63,851 nt of DNA. It comes from Arthrobacter sp. ISL-28 (GTDB lineage Bacteria > Actinomycetota > Actinomycetes > Actinomycetales > Micrococcaceae). The notes under the pieces were generated by a model. It was given only the letters and a program-made list of their open reading frames with translations. It did not search any database and had not been told where the DNA came from. Location: NCBI RefSeq assembly GCF_018613875.1, contig NZ_JAGGPJ010000041.1:1-63851 (forward strand). The letters run 5' to 3'. Shown here in pieces: positions 1 to 8,556 of this stretch (the first letter of the stretch is position 1; the number at the start of each line of letters is the position of its first letter). Both the position numbers and the translations under genes were made by a program.

Positions 1-83
1 CGCGGATCCCGCAACGGGTTCCCGCTCCTGCCTGCTGTTGTCTTTTTGCCGAATAGGGTTTCTGGCATGGTTGGTTCGGTGCC

Positions 84-1718
84 TTAGCTTTCAGTGGCGG
101 ATGATGCCCGGCTGGCAAGAGCGGAAACAATCTCCTGCAGCTGGGCCACGCCCGCTGCGCGGTCGGTGAGGTGCAGACGGAGGACCGGACGGCCGTGTTC
201 GCTCAGGACCTGGGCGTCGCCGGCAGCCTGCGCGGCGATGAGCTCCCCGAAGGTGAACGGGCGGTCCGGGATGGCCAGGTCCTCGCTGGACGCGGCCGTG
301 ACCTGCAGGAACACGCCGATTGCCGGTCCGCCCTTGTGGAACTGCCCGGTGGAGTGCAAGAAGCGCGGTCCCCAGCCGAAGGTGACCGGCCGGCGGCTCA
401 CCCGGGCGAGTTCGTCGCGGATGCCCTCAAGCTGAGAGTACGCCAGGCGGTCGAAGTAGGCCTGGAAACTGAGGTACCCGTTGGCGTCCAGCTGCGAGAG
501 CAGGGCCGCGACCGACTCGGCTGCCGTGCCGGCATTGCCCAGCCATTCACCGCCGCGGACCTCAATGGCGCCGTCGGTGAAGGCGGCCGGCGTCGGTTCC
601 GGCTGCGCATCCAGCAGGCCGCGGGCAGCTACCTTGGCGGCCTCCACATCGGGCTGGTCGAAGGGGTTGATGCCGAGCAGGCGCCCGGCTACGGCGGTGG
701 CGAACTCCCACACCATCATCTGGGTGGCGAGGCCGCCGGCAATGGCAACTTCATTTTCACCGAGTTCGACGTCGGCATCCGCGCCTACCAGCCGCACCAC
801 CAGGACGTCTTCCGCGCCGGAGGTGACCTCCGGCGCGGAGGGGCCGGCGACCACCGGCAGGATGCCGGTGCCGAGCTTGCCGGTCGATTCGGCGATGAGC
901 TGCTCAGCCCAGTCGGCAAAGCCGACGATCCCCGAACCGTCCTCGGCGATGACGATTTTGTCCCGCAGCGGGTTTGTGCCGCCAAGGGCCGTTCCCAGCG
1001 CCAGGCCGATGTTCTCCGGTGCGTCCTCGTTGAGGATTTCCGCGGCTTCCTCGGCCTCGTCGAGGAAGGACTGGATGTCCACGCCGGCCAGGCCGGACGG
1101 AACGAGTCCGAAGGCGGTCAGTGCAGAGTAGCGCCCGCCCACGTTGGGGTCGGCGTTGAAGATGGCACGGTAGCCAGCCTCCCGGGAAGCCTTGTCCAGC
1201 GGCGATCCGGGGTCGGTGACGATGATGATCCGGCTCTTCGCATCGATGCCCGCTGCGGTGAAAGCGTGCTCGAAGATCCGGCGCTGCGAATCCGTTTCCA
1301 GGGTTGACCCCGACTTCGACGAAACCACGATGGCGGTTTCCTCGAGGCGGTCCGCGAGGGCAGCACCGATCTGTTCGGGGTCGGTGCTGTCCAGCACGGT
1401 CAGCTCAACGCCAGCGGTACCGGCAATGACTTCCGGAGCGAGGGAGGAGCCGCCCATTCCACAAAGGACAATACGGGTGACGCCTTCGGCCTTCAGCGCA
1501 TCGCGGAGTTCCAGGATCCCGTCCACGAGGGGCTGGGAGACTGTAGCCGCCTCCACCCAGCCCAGGCGGATCGATGACTCGGCCTCGGCATCGGGACCCC
1601 ACAGAGTGTGGTCCTTGGCGAAGATCCGGGTGGCGATGCGGTCCTCCACCAGGGCGGGCAGGTGCTGCTCAAGGGCCTTCCGGGCGGCACCGGTGGCGTC
1701 GTAGCTGAGTGTGTTCAT
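84..1718 (-). CDS. pgi: Glucose-6-phosphate isomerase
   Basis: Interconverts glucose 6-phosphate and fructose 6-phosphate in the cytoplasm, linking glycolysis with the pentose phosphate route. The 544-residue product has the SIS-fold signature of the family: a GGSSLAPEV phosphate-binding stretch around residue 90, an SSKSGST motif near residue 133 and a GGRYSALTAFG segment near 193. Length fits the actinobacterial Pgi form. It lies 6 bp downstream of tal on the same strand, so tkt-tal-pgi is very likely one operon. The ATG at 1718 follows the tal stop almost directly. I am confident of the family; no defect is seen. Confidence 0.95.
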   Translation of the reverse strand: MNTLSYDATGAARKALEQHLPALVEDRIATRIFAKDHTLWGPDAEAESSIRLGWVEAATVSQPLVDGILELRDALKAEGVTRIVLCGMGGSSLAPEVIAGTAGVELTVLDSTDPEQIGAALADRLEETAIVVSSKSGSTLETDSQRRIFEHAFTAAGIDAKSRIIIVTDPGSPLDKASREAGYRAIFNADPNVGGRYSALTAFGLVPSGLAGVDIQSFLDEAEEAAEILNEDAPENIGLALGTALGGTNPLRDKIVIAEDGSGIVGFADWAEQLIAESTGKLGTGILPVVAGPSAPEVTSGAEDVLVVRLVGADADVELGENEVAIAGGLATQMMVWEFATAVAGRLLGINPFDQPDVEAAKVAARGLLDAQPEPTPAAFTDGAIEVRGGEWLGNAGTAAESVAALLSQLDANGYLSFQAYFDRLAYSQLEGIRDELARVSRRPVTFGWGPRFLHSTGQFHKGGPAIGVFLQVTAASSEDLAIPDRPFTFGELIAAQAAGDAQVLSEHGRPVLRLHLTDRAAGVAQLQEIVSALASRASSATES

Positions 1719-1724
1719 TGTGGA

Positions 1725-2840
1725 CTAGGAAGCCTTCCGTGCGTTGGCGAGGGCGCCCTCGACGTCGGCGAGGAGTTCTTTCCAGCTGGCGACGAACTTG
1801 TCGAGGCCTTCGGATTCAAGGACCGCGACGACGTCGTTGTAGGAGATCCCGAGGCCTTCGAGTGCGTTGAGCGTGGCGTTGGATTCCTCGTAGGTGCCCG
1901 TGACGGTGTCGCCGGTGACGACTCCGTGGTCGAACGTGGCGTCCAGGGTCTTCTCCGGCATGGTGTTCACGACACCGGGGGCGACGAGCTCGGTGACGTA
2001 AAGGGTGTCCGGGTAGGCCGGGTCCTTCACGCCGGTCGAGGCCCACAGCGGACGCTGCGGCAGGGCGCCTGCTTCGGCCAGGACGGCCCAGCGCTCGGTG
2101 GAGAACTGCTCCTGGTAGACCTGGTAGGCCAGGCGTGCGTTGGCCAGGCCGGCCTTGCCCTTGAGGGCCTTGGCCTCGTCGGTGCCGATGGCGTTGAGGC
2201 GCTTGTCGATTTCCGAATCCACGCGGGAGACGAAGAACGAAGCCACGGAGTGGATCTTGGAGAGGTCGTGGCCGTTGTCCTTGGCCTGTTCCAGACCGGA
2301 CTGGAAGGCGTTGATGACCGCACGGTAGCGCTCGAGCGAGAAGATCAGTGTCACGTTGACGCTGATGCCCTCGGCCAGGGTGGCGGTGATGGCTTCGAGG
2401 CCTTCGAGGGTGGCGGGGATCTTGATGAGGACGTTGTCCCGGCCGACCTTCTTGTAGAGGTGCTTGGCCTCGGCGATGGTGGCTGCGGTGTCCCAGGCGA
2501 GGCGGGGGTCCACCTCGATGGAAACGCGGCCGTCAACGCCGTTGGTTGCCGCGGCGACCGGTGCGAACAGGTCGCAGGCGTCGGCGACGTCCGTGGTGGT
2601 GATTTCGAAGATGGTCTCTTCGATGCTGGCGCCCGCCGCTGCCTCCTTGGCGATCACGGCGTCGTAGTCGTGGCCGGTGGTGATCGCGGCGTGGAAGATG
2701 GACGGGTTCGTGGTGACACCGACAACGTTCTTCTCCTCGATCAGCTTCTTCAGCGTGCCGGTCTTGAGGCGGCCGCGGGAGAGGTCATCGAGCCAGATGG
2801 AGACACCGGCGTCGGAGAGCTGCTGAGTGGGGGTAGTCAT
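1725..2840 (-). CDS. tal: Transaldolase
   Basis: Transfers a dihydroxyacetone unit between sedoheptulose 7-phosphate and glyceraldehyde 3-phosphate in the non-oxidative pentose phosphate pathway. The 371-residue product carries the VTTNPSIF motif (about residues 42-49) and the Schiff-base lysine K140 in VLIKIPATLEG. The frame stays open upstream to 3122, but the ATG at 2840 is preceded by a strong AAGGAGAA ribosome binding site, and the upstream part is a shadow of tkt. It sits 37 bp after tkt and 6 bp before pgi, consistent with one operon. Confidence 0.95.
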   Translation of the reverse strand: MTTPTQQLSDAGVSIWLDDLSRGRLKTGTLKKLIEEKNVVGVTTNPSIFHAAITTGHDYDAVIAKEAAAGASIEETIFEITTTDVADACDLFAPVAAATNGVDGRVSIEVDPRLAWDTAATIAEAKHLYKKVGRDNVLIKIPATLEGLEAITATLAEGISVNVTLIFSLERYRAVINAFQSGLEQAKDNGHDLSKIHSVASFFVSRVDSEIDKRLNAIGTDEAKALKGKAGLANARLAYQVYQEQFSTERWAVLAEAGALPQRPLWASTGVKDPAYPDTLYVTELVAPGVVNTMPEKTLDATFDHGVVTGDTVTGTYEESNATLNALEGLGISYNDVVAVLESEGLDKFVASWKELLADVEGALANARKAS

Positions 2841-2877
2841 TTCATTTTCTCCTTGAAACTGTGGGGTGCTGTCAGGA

Positions 2878-4998
2878 CTAGAGTGCGGCGAGGGAATCCT
2901 TGGCGGCGGCGGCGACAGCTTCCGCGGTGATGCCGAATTCCTGGAAGAGGCGCTTGTAGTCTGCCGAGGCGCCGAAGTGCTCGAGGCTGACGGAGCGTCC
3001 GGCGTCGCCGACGAACTCCTTCCAGCCCAGGGCCAGGCCGGCTTCGACCGAGACGCGGGCCTTGACCGCTGCCGGCAGGACCGACTCGCGGTAAGCGGCG
3101 TCCTGCTTGTTGAACCACTCAACGCATGGCATGGACACTACGCGGGTGGCGATGCCCTCGGCCTGGAGCGCTTCGCGGGCCTGGACGGCGAGCTGGACTT
3201 CCGAACCGGTGCCGATCAGGATGACCTGGGCGTCAGCGGTCTGTCCGTCCTTGGAGGCTTCGGCCAGGACGTACCCGCCCTTGGCCACTCCGGCGGTGGA
3301 ACCGAAGGCGTCACCCTGGGCTTCGCCTTCGCCCCGGGCGTAGGTGGGGATGTTCTGGCGCGTCAGGACGATGCCGGCCGGGTTGTCGTGATTTTCCAGC
3401 ATGGCTTTCCACGCTGCAGCGACTTCGTTGGCGTCGCCGGGGCGGACGACGTCCAGGCCCGGAATGGCCCGGAGGGACGCCAGCTGCTCGACCGGCTGGT
3501 GGGTGGGGCCGTCCTCGCCCAGGCCGATGGAGTCGTGCGTCCAGACGTACAGGGACGGCACACCCATGAGCGCACCGAGACGGATGGCGGGGCGCTGGTA
3601 GTCGCTGAAGATCAGGAACGTGCCGGAGAACGCCCGGGTCTTGCCGTGCAGGGCGATGCCGTTGACGATCGAGGCGGCAGCGTGCTCACGGATGCCGAAG
3701 TGCAGGACGCGCCCATACGGGTTTCCGGACCAGGCGTCGGTCTGCTTGGAGGCCGGAACGAACGACGGTGACCCTTCGATCGTGGTGTTGTTCGACTCCG
3801 CGAGGTCAGCCGAGCCGCCCCACAGTTCCGGCATGACCGGACCGATAGCATTCAGGACCTTGCCGGAGGCGGCACGGGTGGAGACGTCCTTGCCGGCCGG
3901 GAAGACCGGCAGGGCGCCGTCGAGCTCGGACGGCAGCTCGCGGGCTTCGACGCGCTCCAGGAGGGCAGCGGCCTCGGGGTTGGCGGACTGCCAGGCGGCG
4001 AAGGACTCTTCCCATGCCTTGCGGGCGTGGGCGCCACGGTCCACGACGCCGCGGGCGTGGGCCAGCACGTCCTCGTCCACCTCGAAGGACTTCTCCGGGT
4101 CGAAGCCCAGGACGTTCTTCAGCGCGGCGACTTCCTCCGAGCCCAGGGCAGAGCCGTGGATCTTTCCGGTGTTCTGCTTCTTCGGGGCCGGGTAGCCGAT
4201 GATGGTGCGCAGCGAGACGATGGAAGGCTTGGACGTCTCGGCCTTGGCCGCCAGCAGCGCCGAGTAGAGCTCCTGGACGTCTTCCTTGTATTCGCCGGTC
4301 TTGGTCCAGTCCACGCGCTGGGTGTGCCAGCCGTAGGACTCGTAGCGCTTCAGGACGTCTTCGGTGAAGGCGATGTCGGTGTCGTCTTCAATGGAGATGT
4401 GGTTCTCGTCGTAGATCACGACAAGGTTGCCGAGCTCCTGGTGGCCAGCGAGGGACGAAGCTTCGGACGTGACACCCTCCTGCAGGTCGCCGTCGGAAGC
4501 GATGACCCAGATGGTGTGGTCGAACGGGGACGTGCCGGGGGCGGCATCGGCGTCGAACAGGCCGCGCTGGCGGCGCTGGGAGTAGGCGAAGCCCACCGAG
4601 GACGCCAGGCCCTGGCCCAGCGGGCCGGTGGTGATTTCCACGCCGGCAGTGTGCTTGTACTCCGGGTGGCCCGGCGTCAGCGAGCCCCAGGTCCGCAGCG
4701 CCTGCAGGTCCTTCAGCTCCAGGCCATAGCCGGACAGGAACAGCTGGATGTAGAGCGTGAGGGACGTGTGGCCCGGCGACAGGATGAAGCGGTCACGCCC
4801 GATCCAGTCCGGGTTCCGGGGATCGTGGCGCATCATCTTCTGAAAGAGAAGGTATGCGGCCGGAGCCAGGCTCATTGCAGTGCCGGGGTGGCCATTGCCC
4901 ACCTTCTCGACGGCGTCGGCGGCGAGGACACGAACAGTGTCAACCGCGCGCTGGTCCAAAGTGGTCCATGACAGTTCTTGCTCTTCCAAATGTGGCAC
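2878..4998 (-). CDS. tkt: Transketolase
   Basis: Thiamine-diphosphate enzyme moving two-carbon ketol units in the pentose phosphate pathway. It has GNGHPGTAMS at the N-terminus, the ThDP signature beginning GDGDLQEGVTSE-like (seen as SDGDLQEGV) and the pyrimidine-domain DSIGLGEDGPTHQP stretch. The frame is open to 5058, so several starts are possible. I chose GTG 4998 (VPHLEEQELSW...) because a GAGAGGGG ribosome site lies about 10 nt upstream and the 706-residue length fits the family. ATG 5043 is an alternative. First gene of the tkt-tal-pgi operon, divergent from ctaB. Confidence 0.93.
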   Translation of the reverse strand: MPHLEEQELSWTTLDQRAVDTVRVLAADAVEKVGNGHPGTAMSLAPAAYLLFQKMMRHDPRNPDWIGRDRFILSPGHTSLTLYIQLFLSGYGLELKDLQALRTWGSLTPGHPEYKHTAGVEITTGPLGQGLASSVGFAYSQRRQRGLFDADAAPGTSPFDHTIWVIASDGDLQEGVTSEASSLAGHQELGNLVVIYDENHISIEDDTDIAFTEDVLKRYESYGWHTQRVDWTKTGEYKEDVQELYSALLAAKAETSKPSIVSLRTIIGYPAPKKQNTGKIHGSALGSEEVAALKNVLGFDPEKSFEVDEDVLAHARGVVDRGAHARKAWEESFAAWQSANPEAAALLERVEARELPSELDGALPVFPAGKDVSTRAASGKVLNAIGPVMPELWGGSADLAESNNTTIEGSPSFVPASKQTDAWSGNPYGRVLHFGIREHAAASIVNGIALHGKTRAFSGTFLIFSDYQRPAIRLGALMGVPSLYVWTHDSIGLGEDGPTHQPVEQLASLRAIPGLDVVRPGDANEVAAAWKAMLENHDNPAGIVLTRQNIPTYARGEGEAQGDAFGSTAGVAKGGYVLAEASKDGQTADAQVILIGTGSEVQLAVQAREALQAEGIATRVVSMPCVEWFNKQDAAYRESVLPAAVKARVSVEAGLALGWKEFVGDAGRSVSLEHFGASADYKRLFQEFGITAEAVAAAAKDSLAAL

Positions 4999-5497
4999 GA
5001 AAACCGAGCCCCTCTCTGTGCTGACGGCAGGCGGTACGGACATGTCGCGAGAGGGCACAGTTTGGTGCCCGCTGCATTCTTGTCTACCAGCCGTTCACCA
5101 TTGAAACGTTGATCCTCATTCAGTCGCTGGGCGGTCTGGGAATGCGGTTTCTCGCGTTCTCCCACTGCGCGCTGATCTGCAGACAGCTTAGCTCTATTCC
5201 ACACTTCGGATAGCGGAAATCTCAGCAGTTGGACGCAATTTTTGTTTTATGAATGACCTTTTTTCGCGCGCTGCGTTAACGTGATCGAAGCGGGCTCGAA
5301 CGAATCATTTTCAGTGAATTGCCCCGAGGCGGCGATGCCACGGACGGATGCAGGACCGCGGTATGATATCGGGAGGCCACCGGCGGACAGGCCGGCTCCG
5401 CACAGCGGAACTCCTAGCCTGTCAACCGCCGTTGAGGGATCATTCCGGACTCAGGATTCGGGCAGATCAGTCAGAGAACACAGCCAGACAGAACAGA
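4999..5497. promoter_or_regulatory. Divergent promoter region between tkt and ctaB
   Basis: About 500 bp without a convincing gene separates the divergent tkt (minus) and ctaB (plus). The stretch 5200-5330 is visibly AT-richer than its surroundings (for example TTTTTGTTTTATGAATGACC near 5238) and is the likely site of both promoters. I cannot assign exact -35/-10 boxes or an operator with confidence. Confidence 0.45.
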
Positions 5498-6460
5498 GTG
5501 ACTGCCAACGTGAGCACAACAGATACGCCGCTGACCTCATCCCGGGTTCACGGAAGAGCCGGACTAGCCCGCAAGGCGAAGGCGTACGTCGCTCTCACCA
5601 AACCGCGGGTCATTGAACTTCTGCTGGTCAGCACGCTCCCCACGATGATCTACGCCCAGCGCGGCTTTCCGTCCCTCGGCCTCATCCTTGCCACGCTCGT
5701 AGGCGGTGCCTTCGCGGCGGGCAGCGCGGGGGCCTTCAACTGCTACATCGACCGCGACATCGACAAGCTGATGCACCGCACGGAAAAGCGCCCCCTGGTG
5801 ACCGGTGAAGTGACCCCGCGCGAGGCCCTGATCTTCGCCTGGCTCCTTGGTGCGGCCGCCATTGCCATTCTCTGGTTCGGTGCAAACCCGCTGTCGGCCT
5901 GGCTCGGGTTCGGAGCCATCGTGTTCTACGTCGTGATCTACACCATGATCCTGAAGCGGCGCACGGCGCAGAACATCGTCTGGGGCGGCGCGGCGGGCTG
6001 CTTCCCGGTACTTATCGCCTGGGCAGCGGTCACCAACACAGTCGAGTGGCCCGCCGTCGTGCTGTTCATGGTGATCTTCCTTTGGACGCCGCCGCACTAT
6101 TGGCCGCTGTCCATGCGCTACGGCGAGGATTACCGCAATGCGAACGTCCCCATGCTGGGAGCCATCGCCGGCGCGCGGGTGGTCTCCGTGCAGGTTGTCC
6201 TGTATGCGTGGGCCATGGTGGCGTGTTCGCTGCTGATGGTTCCGGCCGGCGGCGCGGGCTGGGTCTACACGGTCACGGCCGTGCTCGCAGGCGCCTGGTT
6301 CCTTTATGAATCGCATGCGTTGTACAACCGGGCACAGGGCGGGGATCTGTCCGACAAGGGGGCCATGAAGGTTTTCCATGGTTCCATCAGCTACCTGACG
6401 CTGCTGTTCATCGCTCTGGCCGTCGACCCGTTCGTGGGCTCGGCCATCATCGGCGGCTAG
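5498..6460 (+). CDS. ctaB: Protoheme IX farnesyltransferase (heme O synthase)
   Basis: Membrane UbiA-family prenyltransferase that adds a farnesyl group to heme B to give heme O, the precursor of heme A for aa3 oxidase. Key sites are N-C-Y-I-D-R-D-I-D (the NxxDxxxD prenyl-diphosphate motif) followed by MHRTEKRPL, and the second YGEDYRNANVPML motif. About nine hydrophobic segments are visible. I used GTG 5498; GTG 5510 is possible and the frame is open to 5348. The partner ctaA lies convergently at 6846-7790. A strong hairpin terminator follows at 6625. Confidence 0.93.
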   Translation: MTANVSTTDTPLTSSRVHGRAGLARKAKAYVALTKPRVIELLLVSTLPTMIYAQRGFPSLGLILATLVGGAFAAGSAGAFNCYIDRDIDKLMHRTEKRPLVTGEVTPREALIFAWLLGAAAIAILWFGANPLSAWLGFGAIVFYVVIYTMILKRRTAQNIVWGGAAGCFPVLIAWAAVTNTVEWPAVVLFMVIFLWTPPHYWPLSMRYGEDYRNANVPMLGAIAGARVVSVQVVLYAWAMVACSLLMVPAGGAGWVYTVTAVLAGAWFLYESHALYNRAQGGDLSDKGAMKVFHGSISYLTLLFIALAVDPFVGSAIIGG

Positions 6461-6468
6461 CCACAACC

Positions 6469-6628
6469 GACGCTCCCTCACCTCTCGCGGCACGATAACC
6501 GACGCTCCCTCACCTCTCGCGGCACGATAACCGACGCTCCCTCACCTCTCGCGGCACGATAACCGACGCTCCCGCAGATCCCGGGCGGCTATGACCAACG
6601 CTCCCGCAGATTTCGCGTTCATACAGCA
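6469..6628 (+). repeat. Array of 32-bp-period repeats, forward orientation
   Basis: Units start at 6469, 6501, 6533, 6565 and 6597, exactly 32 bp apart, each opening with GACGCTCCC or AACGCTCCC. The first three are practically identical; the fourth and fifth carry CTCCCGCAGAT instead of CTCCCTCACCT. A sixth unit starting at 6629 is the left arm of the terminator hairpin. Confidence 0.85.
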
Positions 6629-6664
6629 AACGCTCCCTCACGTCGTGAGGGAGCGTTTGCTTTT
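6625..6664 (+). terminator. Rho-independent terminator of ctaB built from the repeat unit
   Basis: Perfect 17-bp stem (6625-6641 with 6645-6661) around a 3-nt loop, followed by TTTT. The stem carries GCAAACGCTCCCTCAC and its complement, so it is made from the same sequence as the neighbouring 32-bp repeats. Confidence 0.8.
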
Positions 6665-6691
6665 CCGGTGCAGGGTCCGCGGGGGGTTGGC

Positions 6692-6816
6692 GTGAGGCGG
6701 CCGGGTTTGCGGGAGGGTTTAGTGTGAGGCGGCCGGGTCTGAGGGAGGGTTTGGCGTGAGGCGGCGGGATCTGCGGGAGGGTTTGGCGTGAGGCGGCGGG
6801 ATCTGCGGGAGGGTTT
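6692..6816 (-). repeat. Array of 32-bp-period repeats, reverse orientation
   Basis: Units starting GTGAGGCGG occur at 6692, 6724, 6756 and 6788, again exactly 32 bp apart. Read on the minus strand they contain CTCCCGCAGATCCCG, identical to the unit at 6565 of the forward array. The two arrays therefore belong to one repeat family and face each other across the terminator hairpin. Confidence 0.8.
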
Positions 6817-6845
6817 GCTTCCGAGGGAGTGCTGCGCGCCCAGTC

Positions 6846-7790
6846 CTACCTGGCCGGGCTGGAGCGGGCGATGTCCGCCGCGTTGGTGGCGGCGCTCATC
6901 AGCAGTGCGGCACCGAACATGTGGGCGCCCACGAGGAGCACCGGGATGCCGTTGTAGTACTGCGTGAACCCGATGACGGCCTGCAGCAGGGTCACACCCA
7001 GGAGCATCAGGACGGCCGTGCGGAACGGCCCGGGGATCCGCCGCTGAAGCACCAGGTAGCAGGCAAACAGGGTCCCGGCGGTGATCAGGTAGGCAGGTAC
7101 TGCGTGGATGTGGGAGAACAGGTCCCAGTCGAGGTTGTTGCGGGGTGCCTCGGCATCACCGGCGTGGGGGCCGGCGCCTGTGACCACAACACCGAGCATG
7201 ACGGCCACGGCGGAGAACACCGCGACGGCGGTCATGAGCGGACGCGCGACTCCCGGCAGTGCGGGCAGGGGGCGGTCCATGAACCGTCCCGTCCGGCCGT
7301 AGGCCCTGTTCACGAGCAGCGTGGCGAAGACCACCAGTGCCATGGAGACGAGGAAGTGAAGCCCCACCACCCACGGGTTCAGTTTCGTGAGCACGGTGAT
7401 CCCGCCGATGACCGCCTGCGCCGGGATGCTGGCCAGGAGGCCCACGGCCAGCAGGAACAGGTCCTTGCGTTCCTTGCGCATGTTCCACAGGTAGACCAGC
7501 ATCATCGCCGCGACAGCGGCGAGGGCAAACGTCAGGAGCCGGTTGCCGAACTCGATGAAGCCGTGGATACCCATTTCCGGCGTGTTCACCAGCGATGCTT
7601 CCGTACAGCGCGGCCAGGTGGGGCAGCCCAGCCCGGACGAGGTCAGCCGGACGGCGCCGCCTGTGACCACCAGGAGTGTCTGCCCGATCAGGGACAGCAC
7701 GGCGAGGCGGCGGATGGTCGAATCAACGCTGACCGGAAGCCTGGACGCAATGCGGCTGACGATCTGGGGGAGGCGCGAAGCCGTGCTCAC
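6846..7790 (-). CDS. ctaA: Heme A synthase (COX15/CtaA)
   Basis: Membrane monooxygenase that converts heme O to heme A for cytochrome aa3 oxidase. The 314-residue product has the COX15/CtaA pattern: GAVRLTSSGLGCPTWPRC near residue 50, conserved His residues in MGIHGFIEFGNRL and VGLHFLVSM, and about eight membrane segments. GTG start at 7790, 7 bp after the ABC permease stop. It is therefore the last gene of an ABC-exporter operon, which links that exporter to heme or oxidase biogenesis. Heme O comes from ctaB just across the repeat field. Confidence 0.93.
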   Translation of the reverse strand: MSTASRLPQIVSRIASRLPVSVDSTIRRLAVLSLIGQTLLVVTGGAVRLTSSGLGCPTWPRCTEASLVNTPEMGIHGFIEFGNRLLTFALAAVAAMMLVYLWNMRKERKDLFLLAVGLLASIPAQAVIGGITVLTKLNPWVVGLHFLVSMALVVFATLLVNRAYGRTGRFMDRPLPALPGVARPLMTAVAVFSAVAVMLGVVVTGAGPHAGDAEAPRNNLDWDLFSHIHAVPAYLITAGTLFACYLVLQRRIPGPFRTAVLMLLGVTLLQAVIGFTQYYNGIPVLLVGAHMFGAALLMSAATNAADIARSSPAR

Positions 7791-7797
7791 GGTTTTC

Positions 7798-8556
7798 TCA
7801 ATTCCACTTGAACCAACGGATGGCTGCGGCGCCGGCGAGAGCCAGCCACAGCAGCAGGATTAGGACGGCGTTGCCGTTGACCGCCCCGTGCAGGAACGCA
7901 TCGCGCATTCCCTCACCGAGCGACCCCGAGGGCAGAAGGTGAACGGTGTCCTGCGCCAGCTGCGGCAGCCGTTGCGCGGGGATCACGATGCCGCCTAGGG
8001 CGCCCAGGAGAATCCACAGCAGGTTGGTGATGGCGAGGGTGGCCTCGGGCCGGACTGTGCCCGCAACCAGCAGGCCGAGCGCCGTGAAGGCGGCGGCCCC
8101 GAGAACCAGCAGGCCCAGACCCGGAATCCAGCCTGACGCATCAGGATGCCAGCCGAGGGTGAGGGCAACGGCCGTGACCACGAGGACCTGCAGGGCGAGC
8201 ACGGCGAGGACAGCGAGGATCTTGCCGGCAATGAGGCCCGTGCGGCCCAGCGGGGTGGTGGAGAGGAAGCGCAGTACCCCGTAGCGGCGGTCAAAGCCGG
8301 TCGAGATTCCCTGCCCCGTGAATGCCGTGGACATCGCGCAGAGGGCGAGGATGCCGGGCACGGCCACGTTGATCCTTGTGTCGCCCATTCCGTCCAGCAG
8401 CGGGGTGACGGTCAGGCCGACCAGTGCCAGCAGCGGAAGCACGACCGCCAGAATCAGCTGTTCGCCGTTCCGGAGCATTGTCACGGCTTCGTATTTGCCT
8501 TGCAGCATGATGCGGCGGAGCAGGGGAGCGGGAGCGCCGCTGAGCGTGGGCGTCAT
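7798..8556 (-). CDS. ABC-2 type transporter permease
   Basis: 252-residue integral membrane protein with six hydrophobic segments typical of ABC-2 permeases. Hydrophilic N-terminus up to about residue 30, then segments near LAVVLPLLALVGLTV, an internal cytoplasmic FDRRYGVLRFLSTTPLGRTG linker (the usual coupling region) and four further helices. It overlaps the ATPase gene by 4 bp (ATGA type) and is followed after 7 bp by ctaA. Substrate is not shown by the sequence. The equivalent mycobacterial locus also places an ABC exporter between the cta genes and sufR, so a role in heme or redox cofactor handling is an inference. Confidence 0.88.
   Translation of the reverse strand: MTPTLSGAPAPLLRRIMLQGKYEAVTMLRNGEQLILAVVLPLLALVGLTVTPLLDGMGDTRINVAVPGILALCAMSTAFTGQGISTGFDRRYGVLRFLSTTPLGRTGLIAGKILAVLAVLALQVLVVTAVALTLGWHPDASGWIPGLGLLVLGAAAFTALGLLVAGTVRPEATLAITNLLWILLGALGGIVIPAQRLPQLAQDTVHLLPSGSLGEGMRDAFLHGAVNGNAVLILLLWLALAGAAAIRWFKWN

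Noticed and set aside
6469..6816. Regular 32-bp spacing could suggest a CRISPR array
   Set aside because: Units are directly adjacent and similar over their full length, without unique spacers, and no cas gene is nearby.
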